From assembly GCA_949737515.1 (NCBI GenBank), contig CATJCP010000295.1:1-33330 (forward strand): DNA of 33,330 bases. The letters are read 5' to 3'. The position numbers were made by a program, and so were the translations under genes. The number at the start of each line of letters is the position of its first letter. The stretch's first letter is position 1. The DNA is from an uncultured Oscillospiraceae bacterium (GTDB lineage Bacteria > Bacillota > Clostridia > Oscillospirales > Ruminococcaceae). The notes under the pieces are model-generated. The model worked only from the letters and a program-made list of their open reading frames with translations, was not told where the DNA came from and did no database searches. Below, one piece after another: positions 16,704 through 24,140 of this stretch.

Positions 16704-18317
16704 CTATTTTGCATAGGGAGCATACTGTTCGGTCCACACCTGGGAGCGGATCTTGCCGTCAGTCTCCCAAGCCTGTTCCACTGCCTTTTGCCAATCCGCC
16801 TGGGTGTACTGGCCATAAATCACCTTGGATACCGCTTCATTGATGAGGGTTTCCGCGTCGTTGGTCAGCATCTCCGCTGGGGTTCCGGTCATGGAATAGG
16901 GGATGTAGTAGTCCCAAGCGGGCGCGCATACAACATCCTCATTGATATGGCGGCGCGCTTCGCTCATCTCAAATTTCACAAAGTCCTCCGAATCGATCAG
17001 GGGCGGGGTGTAACGGCTGTAATCAAACCAGTCCAGCATCTGGTAATGGGCCTGGTAGCCGTCGTCTGCGCCGGGCAGATAGACAAAGCTCTTTTTGTCA
17101 TCCGAGTACTCCCAGTGCTTCCCTTCCATGCCATAGGTCACCAGCATATAGTTTTCATTGTCCGCAAACATCCAGTTGAGCAGACGGGTGGCTGCCTCTG
17201 TTTCCTTGCTGGTAACCGAAAGCACCAGCTCTGCCATATAGTCCGGATTCTGCCTCCAGGCAGAATCACCAGAGGGCGCGTCGGTCAGATTGGCAATGGG
17301 AAGCCAGTGGCTGCGGCTGTTGGGGTTGTTGTCCCGTGTCACCTTGCTGCCGCGGATGCCGTCGTTATACCAACCGGTAAAGCTGGCGACGCGGTCGGCG
17401 GAGGCGAGGTCCACAAGCTGTTCATAGGTCAGCGTCAGATATTCGGGGTACATGTACCCCTTGGCATACCACTCCTGGCCCTTGAGCAGCATATCATATA
17501 CATTTTCGTGCATATACCATGGTTTTACCGTCCCATCCGTATCCAGATAATGGTCTCCGGAAAAACCGCAGAAATAGGGCCGGAACGCGGTAATATAGCT
17601 GTCGTAAGCGGGAATATAGGGTATCTCGTCCGCGACGCCGTTTCCGTTTAGATCCGTGGTTTTGACCTTTTCAAAGAAGGTCTCCAGCTCTGCCAGCGTC
17701 TTGGGCGCCGGCATTCCAAGTTCCTCATACCAGTCGTCCCGGATCATGGGGGTATGGCCCTTGGGGAAGAGTTCATGCCTTGGCACAGCATAGGTGACCC
17801 CCTCCGCATTGCGGCAGGACAGCCAAGCGTCCTCCGGGATCATGGCCATCAGGTCAGGGGCGTACTTTTCCAGAGCATCGTCCAACGGCGCGATGGCCTT
17901 TTTCTCGAACATCTTCGCCCAGTTGCCCGCCACCGGGCCGGGGGTGATGTTGATATAATCCATTGTTTCGCTGGAAGCGATCAGGGCATTGACTTTCTCA
18001 TTGTAGTTGCTCTCCGGAACCACAATAGTGTCAAAACGAATACCAGAGCGCTTTTCAATCTCCTCCTTCACCAGGGAGTTATCTGTCTTACTCTCCTTGT
18101 TGCTGATGCCCCGCACCACAAATACCGCCGGATTTTCCTGCTTAAATTCGCTGGCGGGAACGTCGGATGGGGTGTTGGCTCCACTTTGCGTAGAACTGGA
18201 TAAAGGATTTGCCGGGGAGGCGCTGGAGGACGGGGACCCGCTGCTTGCTGTGGAGCTGCATCCGCAGACGCTGGCTAACATTGCCGCCGATAAGGCCAAG
18301 GATACAAAGCGTTTCAT
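16704..18317 (-). CDS. Extracellular sugar-binding lipoprotein (first copy in transcription order)
   Basis: This 537-residue LplA/LipO-like solute-binding protein of a carbohydrate ABC importer has a signal peptide ending in VCGC with C20 as the lipobox cysteine, then a long Ser/Pro/Ala-rich linker of about 40 residues. The mature domain is nearly the same as in the next gene, including the DLNGNGVADEIPY loop. Because it directly follows the two permease genes it is probably the original partner, with the neighbour a duplicate. GAGAGGAG precedes the ATG. The ligand is unknown; presence of a glycosidase, mutarotase and isomerase downstream favours an oligosaccharide or glycoside. Confidence 0.93.
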   Translation of the reverse strand: MKRFVSLALSAAMLASVCGCSSTASSGSPSSSASPANPLSSSTQSGANTPSDVPASEFKQENPAVFVVRGISNKESKTDNSLVKEEIEKRSGIRFDTIVVPESNYNEKVNALIASSETMDYINITPGPVAGNWAKMFEKKAIAPLDDALEKYAPDLMAMIPEDAWLSCRNAEGVTYAVPRHELFPKGHTPMIRDDWYEELGMPAPKTLAELETFFEKVKTTDLNGNGVADEIPYIPAYDSYITAFRPYFCGFSGDHYLDTDGTVKPWYMHENVYDMLLKGQEWYAKGYMYPEYLTLTYEQLVDLASADRVASFTGWYNDGIRGSKVTRDNNPNSRSHWLPIANLTDAPSGDSAWRQNPDYMAELVLSVTSKETEAATRLLNWMFADNENYMLVTYGMEGKHWEYSDDKKSFVYLPGADDGYQAHYQMLDWFDYSRYTPPLIDSEDFVKFEMSEARRHINEDVVCAPAWDYYIPYSMTGTPAEMLTNDAETLINEAVSKVIYGQYTQADWQKAVEQAWETDGKIRSQVWTEQYAPYAK

Positions 18318-18406
18318 AAAATACTCCTCTCTGTTTAGTTCTTGTTCTAAAAGAAACCGTCTTTCAACATCATGTCAATGGAATTGTTGAAAACCACCGC
18401 GCCCGG

Positions 18407-19288
18407 TCAGCCTTTGACAGAGCCTACCAACACCCCCTTTACAAAGTACTTTTGGATAAAGGGGTAAATACAGAGGATGGGGAGGGTGCTGATGACAATG
18501 GTCGCCATCTTCACTGTAACTGTGGCTGGAATCTGATCCAGAGTGGTATTGGCCGAGGATATGTTGCTGACATTGGTGCTTTCAATCAGCTGGCGGAGCA
18601 TATACTGCAGTGTCCAGAGGTTATTGTCATTGATATACAGCAGGCCGTCAAACCACTGATTCCAGTGGGAAATGGCATAGAACAGCACCAAAGTGGCCAG
18701 AGAAGCCTGGGAAAGAGGCAGGTAAATCTGTATAAAGACGGTCATATCGTTTGCGCCGTCAATCTTCGCGGCCTCTTCCAGGGTAAAGGGGACCTGCATA
18801 AAGAAATTGCGCAGAATCAGCAGGTTAAACGCGTTGATCGCCTGGGGAATGATATAAACCCAAAAGCTGTTAATAAGATGCAGCGATTTGATCAGGATAA
18901 AGGAGGGGATCATCCCGCCGCTGAACCACATGGTAAAGACAATCAGCCCTGTAATAACCTTCCTGCCGGGATAATACTTTTTGGAGAGCGGGTATGCCGC
19001 CAGCGCCGTCAAGGCTATGTTGATGCTCGTCCCAATCACAGTTCGCAGAATGGTATTCAGGTACCCCCTTGGGATATTGGTCCCGGAAAAGAGGATGAAC
19101 TTGTAGCCGGAAAAGTCAAAGGTACGGGGAAACAGACGCGTGGGATTGAGGGCGCGCTCGCCGTCGGTCATCACCGAGCGGCCTATGACGTAGATCATGG
19201 GATAAAGCATAATCAGGCAGAGGAGGATCAATACCACTGCCACAACGGCAGACCATATCCGGTCCCCCCGGGACATCTTGATACGCAT
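18407..19288 (-). CDS. Carbohydrate ABC transporter permease, LplC/YtcP-like
   Basis: This 293-residue inner membrane protein has about six hydrophobic segments. It carries the cytoplasmic EAA loop EEAAKIDGANDM, followed by IYLPLSQA, that docks to the ATPase. The N-terminal pattern and the final FVKGVLVGSVKG are typical of the LplC-type partner in this family. It starts 29 bases after the LplB-type permease and is followed by the first binding-protein gene. No ATP-binding subunit is encoded in the cluster. Confidence 0.94.
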   Translation of the reverse strand: MRIKMSRGDRIWSAVVAVVLILLCLIMLYPMIYVIGRSVMTDGERALNPTRLFPRTFDFSGYKFILFSGTNIPRGYLNTILRTVIGTSINIALTALAAYPLSKKYYPGRKVITGLIVFTMWFSGGMIPSFILIKSLHLINSFWVYIIPQAINAFNLLILRNFFMQVPFTLEEAAKIDGANDMTVFIQIYLPLSQASLATLVLFYAISHWNQWFDGLLYINDNNLWTLQYMLRQLIESTNVSNISSANTTLDQIPATVTVKMATIVISTLPILCIYPFIQKYFVKGVLVGSVKG

Positions 19289-19317
19289 CAGGAACAGCTC
19301 CTTTCCATTTTAAGAAA

Positions 19318-20283
19318 TTAAATCAAGCCCTCGGAGCCAAATTTTTTGGAAATCCAGTTGGTAAACAGGATCAGCGTCAGGGAGATGCCGGATTTAAAGA
19401 GGCCAACAGCCGCAGTGTAGGAGAATTTTCCCTCCTGTATGCCGTTGCGGTAAATGTAGGTTTCAAACACGTCGCCCACTTCGTATACTGCCGGGCTGTA
19501 AAGATTGAAGATCTGTTCAAAGTTGTCGTCCATGATTCTGCCAATCGACAAAATGAGCATAATTACAATGATTTCGGAGATGGAGGGGAGCGTGATATTG
19601 ACGATCTGCCGGATTTTCCCCGCGCCGTCAATGGTGGCCGCCTCATAAAGCTGCTGGTCGATTCCGGAGATCGCCGCCAGATATATGATAGAGCTGTACC
19701 CCACGTTCTTCCATATATCGCTGATCACCAGAATCCCCCTGAACAGGGAGGTTTCAGCCAGGAAGTAGACAGGTTCCGCCCCAAAGAAGCCGAGAAAGCC
19801 GTTGATCGCCCCGCCATCCGGCGAAAGCAGCATTTTCAGCAGCCCAGCCACCACAACCCAGGAGAGAAAATACGGCATATAGGTAATGGTCTGCACCGCC
19901 TTTTTAAAATAACGGTTGCGCACATCATTGAGCATCAGGGCCAGAATGACCGGCGCGGTAAAACCGAAAAGAATCCGATACAGGCTGAGGATCAGCGTAT
20001 TAAAGAACACACGGCCAAAATACATGGAACTGACAAAGTTTTTAAAATGCTGCAGTCCCATCCATTCGGCTTCAAAGATAGCGGCAAAACCTCCGGCGCC
20101 CCCGTTGTAATTCTTAAAGGCCATCACCAGCCCGCCCATAGGCAGGTACTTAAACACCAGAAAATAGATCAGTCCAGGTACCAACATAAGGTGAAGGAAT
20201 GTATAATCACAGAAATAATGCTTGATCCGCGTCAAGCGGCCGGGTTGACGCTCCTGCTTCGGGCGGGCTGATATCTCGCTCAT
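19318..20283 (-). CDS. Carbohydrate ABC transporter permease, LplB-like
   Basis: This 321-residue membrane protein starts with a basic cytoplasmic tail, then about six membrane segments, and holds the EAA loop YEAATIDGAGKIRQ with ITLPSI. The phrase YLPMGGLVMAFKNY after the first membrane segment is typical of LplB-type permeases of large sugar importers. It is the first gene of the long operon. GGGGG lies before the ATG. The 420-base gap upstream holds its likely promoter. Confidence 0.94.
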   Translation of the reverse strand: MSEISARPKQERQPGRLTRIKHYFCDYTFLHLMLVPGLIYFLVFKYLPMGGLVMAFKNYNGGAGGFAAIFEAEWMGLQHFKNFVSSMYFGRVFFNTLILSLYRILFGFTAPVILALMLNDVRNRYFKKAVQTITYMPYFLSWVVVAGLLKMLLSPDGGAINGFLGFFGAEPVYFLAETSLFRGILVISDIWKNVGYSSIIYLAAISGIDQQLYEAATIDGAGKIRQIVNITLPSISEIIVIMLILSIGRIMDDNFEQIFNLYSPAVYEVGDVFETYIYRNGIQEGKFSYTAAVGLFKSGISLTLILFTNWISKKFGSEGLI

Positions 20284-20552
20284 GTTTGAACCCCCATTTG
20301 CAAATTTGATTGTATATCATGTCCTCCGCGTTTCTGACTGAAAGGACAAGGTACCGCTGGCTTTTGATGTCAAGGTCCTTCCGCGAGTTCATTCTATCAT
20401 GCCAAACCCAGAGGTGTATATACCAAAAAAGCGTAAAAAATAGCAAATACTGACGATAATAATCAAAAAGAGACAATTTTTTTATGCAAAACACTATAAC
20501 ATCCATATTGTAAGACACAGCACACACCGAGATCAGGCCTCTCAAGGACAAA
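20284..20552 (-). promoter_or_regulatory. Leader and candidate promoter of the glycoside operon
   Basis: This is the intergenic stretch ahead of the LplB-type permease. A plausible but not strong promoter reads TTGCTA (20441-20446), an 18-base spacer and TATATA (20417-20422) on the minus strand, giving a leader of roughly 125 bases. Within the leader the sequence ACCTTG(A/T)C occurs twice about 27 bases apart, and AAGGAC/GTCCTT arms could form a weak stem. These are candidate sites for the cluster's AraC regulator. I see no gene here; an open frame across it lacks a ribosome site and any recognisable motif. Confidence 0.4.
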
Positions 20553-20604
20553 CAGGCACAAAGGGCTTTCGACTTGTAAAAGTACGAAATGCCCTTTGTG
20601 CCTG
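20553..20604 (-). terminator. Long hairpin after the SHOCT-protein gene
   Basis: CAGGCACAAAGGGC with TTTCG (20553-20571) pairs with CGAAA, one bulged T, and GCCCTTTGTGCCTG (20585-20604). The stem is about 19 pairs with a 13-base loop. It lies 100 bases after the stop of the zinc-ribbon/SHOCT gene and ahead of the glycoside operon promoter. The following T stretch on the minus strand is short, but the location suits a terminator. Confidence 0.7.
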
Positions 20605-20703
20605 TTCTTTTCTCCGACCTGCAAGCAGTTTACGCTTACAAAAACGGTATGTCATTGGTTCATTTTGCTGAGTCCAGAAATCAGTTTCTCGAAAGTATCC
20701 TCC

Positions 20704-21648
20704 CTAAATTCCCAGCAGCTGGCGTTTTTTCGCGGTGAATTCTTCTTCTGTAATAATTCCACTGTCCAGCAGCGCCTTATATTTTTGTATTTCTTCTATG
20801 GGATCCGCCGTTGGAACGGTTCGCACAGCAGCGGCGTCTGGAGACACGCTGAGGGGGATGTGTACCTCTGGCGCGTCAGGGTTGATGAGAATCATAAGAT
20901 TGGCCGCCATAGCGTAAAACGCATCCATTTCTTTTTGATAGCTGCGCAGGAAATCCTGAACGCTGGGATAGCTTTGGTCAAATTTTGGAGCCCTGCGGTT
21001 CCTGGAATGTACCCCGCTCCAGTAGGGATGTTCCAGCGTCATCTCTATTACAAAATCATTGGAGATGGGCTGTTCCTCAAATTCCGGGCGACTCATGTAG
21101 GTGAAGGACGAGCTGCCGCTCTTGTCTTCTCCCATCTCTTTCATTTTCTTTTCCATTTTCTCCATATATTCGTACTGCTGCATCTGCACCCGGAACTGCG
21201 ACACCAGCGGAGCCAAAGCCTGGACACGGGAGGGAGTGTCAGACTCGTAAATGTTCAGCCCCTCTGGGCTGCTTTCGAACAGGACTTTTCCATCCTCCAG
21301 AATTCGGAACGCTTTCAGGCAGGACGATTCCATGACCAGTGATTCCTTTTTGGTGTTGATACGGAACAGCTTTTTAGGCACATCCATTTGAAAGTCGCTG
21401 CCCCAATCGCTATAACTAAAGCTGAAGGTCGCATCAAAGCTGTCCCGCAGTATCTGGTTTTCCTGATAGAAGGACAGGTACTGGCGGAAATCGTCCAGCG
21501 TCATCTTCTCCTGAACGCCGTCAGGCAGGTCTATTTTACTTTCACATTCCCTGCAGATAGGGATTCCCGCCACTCCGTCAGGGAACAGCCTGGGCGTTGC
21601 ATTGCCGCAGATTGGGCAGGGTTTCTTACTGTTGCTGAATAATCCCAT
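20704..21648 (-). CDS. Zinc-ribbon (DUF4428-like) and SHOCT-domain protein
   Basis: The start at 21648 is chosen because AGGAGG lies about 9 bases upstream; the frame extends further but without a site. The 314-residue protein begins MGLFSNSKKPCPICGN, with CPIC and a second CREC pair forming a zinc ribbon at about residues 11-38, as in DUF4428. The central part has no motif I recognise. The last 32 residues (IEEIQKYKALLDSGIITEEEF, then a lysine-rich end) are a SHOCT domain, a short helical oligomerisation motif. No membrane segment is visible. It follows a DUF2207 protein and LemA, a grouping linked to the cell envelope in other bacteria. Function unknown. Confidence 0.82.
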   Translation of the reverse strand: MGLFSNSKKPCPICGNATPRLFPDGVAGIPICRECESKIDLPDGVQEKMTLDDFRQYLSFYQENQILRDSFDATFSFSYSDWGSDFQMDVPKKLFRINTKKESLVMESSCLKAFRILEDGKVLFESSPEGLNIYESDTPSRVQALAPLVSQFRVQMQQYEYMEKMEKKMKEMGEDKSGSSSFTYMSRPEFEEQPISNDFVIEMTLEHPYWSGVHSRNRRAPKFDQSYPSVQDFLRSYQKEMDAFYAMAANLMILINPDAPEVHIPLSVSPDAAAVRTVPTADPIEEIQKYKALLDSGIITEEEFTAKKRQLLGI

Positions 21649-21701
21649 GAAAAAAATCCTCCTTTGTGGAAAACAATCAGTATATTCAAATTTTTCACAG
21701 T

Positions 21702-21762
21702 GAATCATTTGCTCTATTTATCTTACGGGTAAGCAAGCCCGGCAAATTATCTTGAATGATTC
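21702..21762. repeat. Inverted-repeat element between DUF2207 and SHOCT genes
   Basis: GAATCATT (21702-21709) and AATGATTC (21755-21762) flank a 45-base centre holding a smaller palindrome CTTACGGGTAAG and the 13-base string ATTTGCTCTATTT (21707-21719). The same string is present in the element at 16600-16652. It could be a weak processing or stabilising structure in the shared message, or a small dispersed repeat. Confidence 0.45.
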
Positions 21763-21763
21763 T

Positions 21764-23410
21764 TTATCGAACCCCCGCGCCCCCGCCGCCGGAAAATCCG
21801 CTTCCTCCTCCGAAGGAAGACCTGCCGCCGCTTCCTCCGCGGCGGGCAGCTTCCCGAAGCTGGTGCCCCCGGGCATAGATGCCGTACATCATGTGGTTAT
21901 AGTACCCCGCATAGCTGATGCAGCGGGTAAAGCGTTCTACCTGCGGAAGCGCCTCCGGGTACAGTTCCCGGATTTGGGGCGCTACCTTGTCGGCAATCCC
22001 CAGCAGTACGGCATAAATCAGATAGTCCTGCCAGATTACAGTTTCCTGCACCCCGCGCTCATGGATCAGGGAAAAATCCAGCAGGAACCGTTTCAGTCCG
22101 AGGATCTCGTCCAACTGGCTCTGTCCTTGTTTCGTAAGGTTTTTTACGCCGCTGCGAACAGCCCCTTTGAAGCACCCGCCCCGGAGCAGCGCCCGATCCG
22201 CTTCCCGCTGGCATGATTCAATAAATGAAGCCAATGGCTTGCTGTTGTGATTGCAGTAACGTTCCAGCTCCTTAGCCTGCAAAACGCCGTCCTGCCCTGC
22301 GGCTGCCTCTAAAACCGTGTATAATATGTCGTCATACTGTCCGGCGTCCTGTGGCGGGTGGACAAGACGAAGGTTTACCTGTTCGGAATTGCCGTCCTCC
22401 TCCGGCTCTAAACATCCTGCACTGATCAGCCTCAGCAGATAAGCGCCTAGCAGTGCATCCTCCTGGCATAGATTGCAGCAGACACCCAGGCGATGGGTCA
22501 CGTTCAGATTGCCGTTGTTGGGCGCGTCCCGGAAATAGTCCACATGTTCCAATTGTTTTCGCTGTCTGGCCTTTTGAAGCTTTACAGGTATCAATACAGC
22601 CAGAACGACCAGAACGCCAGCAAAAAGAAGGATTACAGTCCCCAGCAAAATCTCGCCAGGAGTTGCCTCTACATCTTCTTCTGTATAGTCGCTTCCGCCA
22701 AAGGCCCGCTCCTTTACTTCCCCAAAACTGCCGTCCGCATTGCGTACAGGGGAGAGCACGCCCTTTTTCAGAGAAACCATAATGGTCATATGTTCGCCGC
22801 TTTCCAGGGCGCTTTCGCCCCAAGCGCGGATTACGCCGTCCTCGAACTGGATTTGCCCGTCAAAGCCAAAAGCCCAGATATCGCAGATTTCACTGGTCAA
22901 GGGCGTGCCGTCCTGGCTGCGGATCGTCAGCGTTACATCTGTTGGAAACAAGCTTGTTTCGTCTACAAAGCGATGGTTAAAACCATCCGCGTCAAAATAA
23001 GCTCCTACTAAGTTGTGGAGAACATATGTAATAGTATATTGCCGGGAACCGTATTCACCAATGCCCCAGCACAGCTCTACGCCTTCTCCTGTCTCCAGGA
23101 TGCCGCATTTACCCGCCTTTTCCTCAAAGGATGCATCTACATCCCAATTTTCCAGAAGGGTATACGCCCCGTTCCCATCAGAAACGGAAAAGTCCGTGAT
23201 TTCCAGATATCCGCTGTCCCGGCAGGCAAGATAAAACTCCGTTCCCTCCTCCGTATCCGCTGTCCAGGTCTGGGTAATGACCGCGGAACCATCCGGGCGC
23301 AGGGCCACGTCGATCTCCATCTCCGGCACACGGTTGGCAGCGGCGGCTGGGAAACAGCAAACCGCCGCATAAAGGCATAACGCCAGAAGTACAGCAATTA
23401 CCCTTTTCAT
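21764..23410 (-). CDS. DUF2207 membrane protein
   Basis: This 548-residue protein has an N-terminal signal sequence (about 1-24), then an outer beta-rich domain of about 220 residues with the MEIDVALRPDGSAVITQTW opening typical of DUF2207. A membrane segment lies near 252-272, followed by a cytoplasmic part that includes a winged-helix-like region. The C-terminal tail is Gly/Ser-rich with a GGSGFSGGGGAG pattern, a common ending in this family. It starts 10 bases after LemA. DUF2207 and LemA genes often travel together; their role is unknown but thought to involve the envelope. Confidence 0.9.
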   Translation of the reverse strand: MKRVIAVLLALCLYAAVCCFPAAAANRVPEMEIDVALRPDGSAVITQTWTADTEEGTEFYLACRDSGYLEITDFSVSDGNGAYTLLENWDVDASFEEKAGKCGILETGEGVELCWGIGEYGSRQYTITYVLHNLVGAYFDADGFNHRFVDETSLFPTDVTLTIRSQDGTPLTSEICDIWAFGFDGQIQFEDGVIRAWGESALESGEHMTIMVSLKKGVLSPVRNADGSFGEVKERAFGGSDYTEEDVEATPGEILLGTVILLFAGVLVVLAVLIPVKLQKARQRKQLEHVDYFRDAPNNGNLNVTHRLGVCCNLCQEDALLGAYLLRLISAGCLEPEEDGNSEQVNLRLVHPPQDAGQYDDILYTVLEAAAGQDGVLQAKELERYCNHNSKPLASFIESCQREADRALLRGGCFKGAVRSGVKNLTKQGQSQLDEILGLKRFLLDFSLIHERGVQETVIWQDYLIYAVLLGIADKVAPQIRELYPEALPQVERFTRCISYAGYYNHMMYGIYARGHQLREAARRGGSGGRSSFGGGSGFSGGGGAGVR

Positions 23411-23419
23411 GTGTTACAA

Positions 23420-23968
23420 TTACCTCATACTGGGCATATCTGCCTTGTCCTCTACTGCTTCCAAGTAGCCCCTTTGCCGGAAGCCAAAAACCCCCGCCAG
23501 CAGCGAGGTTGGGAACATCCGCAGTTCCCGGTTCAGTTTGGTCACGCTGTCATTGTAAATCAGGCGGCTGGTTCGCACCATCTTTTCATAGCTGTCCACA
23601 GCATTCATACATTTGGCGTAGCTCTCGTTTGCTTTTAACTCCGGGTATTTCTCCGTAACCATGGAAATACGTCCTAGGGCTTCAGTGATAATATTCTCCT
23701 GTTTTACTACATCGTCCGGTGTTGAGGTGGCTGTGATGACACTCCGGCGGGAACGTATCGTCTCAATCAGCGTTTGGGATTCATGGGCGGCATACCCCTT
23801 GGTTAAATCCAGCAGCGCGGTCAGGGCGTCAAACCGTGAGGAAAGCTGCACGCCGATTTGGGCCATGGCGTTGTTGATATTCTCGTCCATGACCGCCAGC
23901 CTTCGCTGGCAGGAGACAGCCCATGCCCCCAAAAGTACAACGGCTGCCACAGCAATAATAATTCCCAT
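23420..23968 (-). CDS. lemA: LemA family protein
   Basis: I choose the ATG at 23968 because AAAAGGGGG lies 9 bases before it; earlier in-frame codons overlap that site. The 182-residue protein has an N-terminal membrane anchor (about 2-20), then a long helical bundle with the family pattern NAMAQIGVQLSSRFDALTALLDLTKGYAAHE and a conserved LNRELRMFPTSLLAG end. LemA proteins are small envelope proteins of uncertain function, with the N-terminus outside in the models I know. It heads a three-gene unit with DUF2207 and the SHOCT protein, and has its own promoter and upstream hairpins. Confidence 0.94.
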   Translation of the reverse strand: MGIIIAVAAVVLLGAWAVSCQRRLAVMDENINNAMAQIGVQLSSRFDALTALLDLTKGYAAHESQTLIETIRSRRSVITATSTPDDVVKQENIITEALGRISMVTEKYPELKANESYAKCMNAVDSYEKMVRTSRLIYNDSVTKLNRELRMFPTSLLAGVFGFRQRGYLEAVEDKADMPSMR

Positions 23969-24007
23969 AATCAAAATCCCCCTTTTCATTATGTAAAGAT
24001 GCAAAAG

Positions 24008-24060
24008 GCGGATACGGACAAACCCGCATCCGCTGTATACGTAATCCCAAATACATTATA
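24008..24060 (-). promoter_or_regulatory. Promoter -10 and leader hairpin of the lemA unit
   Basis: On the minus strand a perfect TATAAT (24055-24060) lies between the terminator of the kinase operon and lemA. The -35 region falls inside that terminator and is poor. Downstream, GCGGAT (24028-24033) pairs with ATCCGC (24008-24013), with inner CCG/CGG, and is followed by TTTT, so the leader could fold into a small attenuator-like hairpin about 40 bases before the lemA start. Confidence 0.5.
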
Positions 24061-24077
24061 AGCAATGGCTATGCAAA

Positions 24078-24114
24078 AGGACGTTTTTGGCGCGAATCGC
24101 ACCAAAAACGTCCT
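24078..24114 (-). terminator. Rho-independent terminator of the LytTR/GHKL operon
   Basis: A perfect 13-bp stem, AGGACGTTTTTGG (24078-24090) with CCAAAAACGTCCT (24102-24114), is followed on the minus strand by TTTTG. It lies 27 bases after the kinase stop codon, the expected position for an operon end. Confidence 0.85.
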
Positions 24115-24140
24115 AAATCGACAGTCCCCTGAGGCTGACC

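Larger units (their letters stand above)
14988..18317 (-). repeat. Tandem duplication of a solute-binding protein gene
   Basis: The two binding-protein genes (14988-16583 and 16704-18317) align over nearly their whole mature region, with long runs of identical DNA near the 3' ends (for example about 15008-15110 against 16718-16820). The signal peptide and Ser-rich linker regions are diverged and differ in length. The copies are separated by 120 bases carrying a palindromic element. Confidence 0.9.

Noticed and set aside
16788-17651. 287-codon plus-strand open frame, with a similar shorter one at 14886-15548
   Set aside because: Both are antisense shadows of the duplicated binding-protein genes; their mutual similarity only reflects that duplication.
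2219-20283. Reading the long operon as a sulfoquinovose (yih-like) pathway
   Set aside because: The order of activities and the kinase C-terminus are reminiscent, but there is no GH31 or GH188 sulfoquinovosidase, YihS-type isomerase or sulfo-sugar-specific reductase. I keep it only as one of several possible substrates.
20207-20551. 114-codon minus-strand open frame in the 420-base gap upstream of the permease operon
   Set aside because: It overlaps the permease start, covers the likely promoter and leader, has no good ribosome site and shows no known domain.
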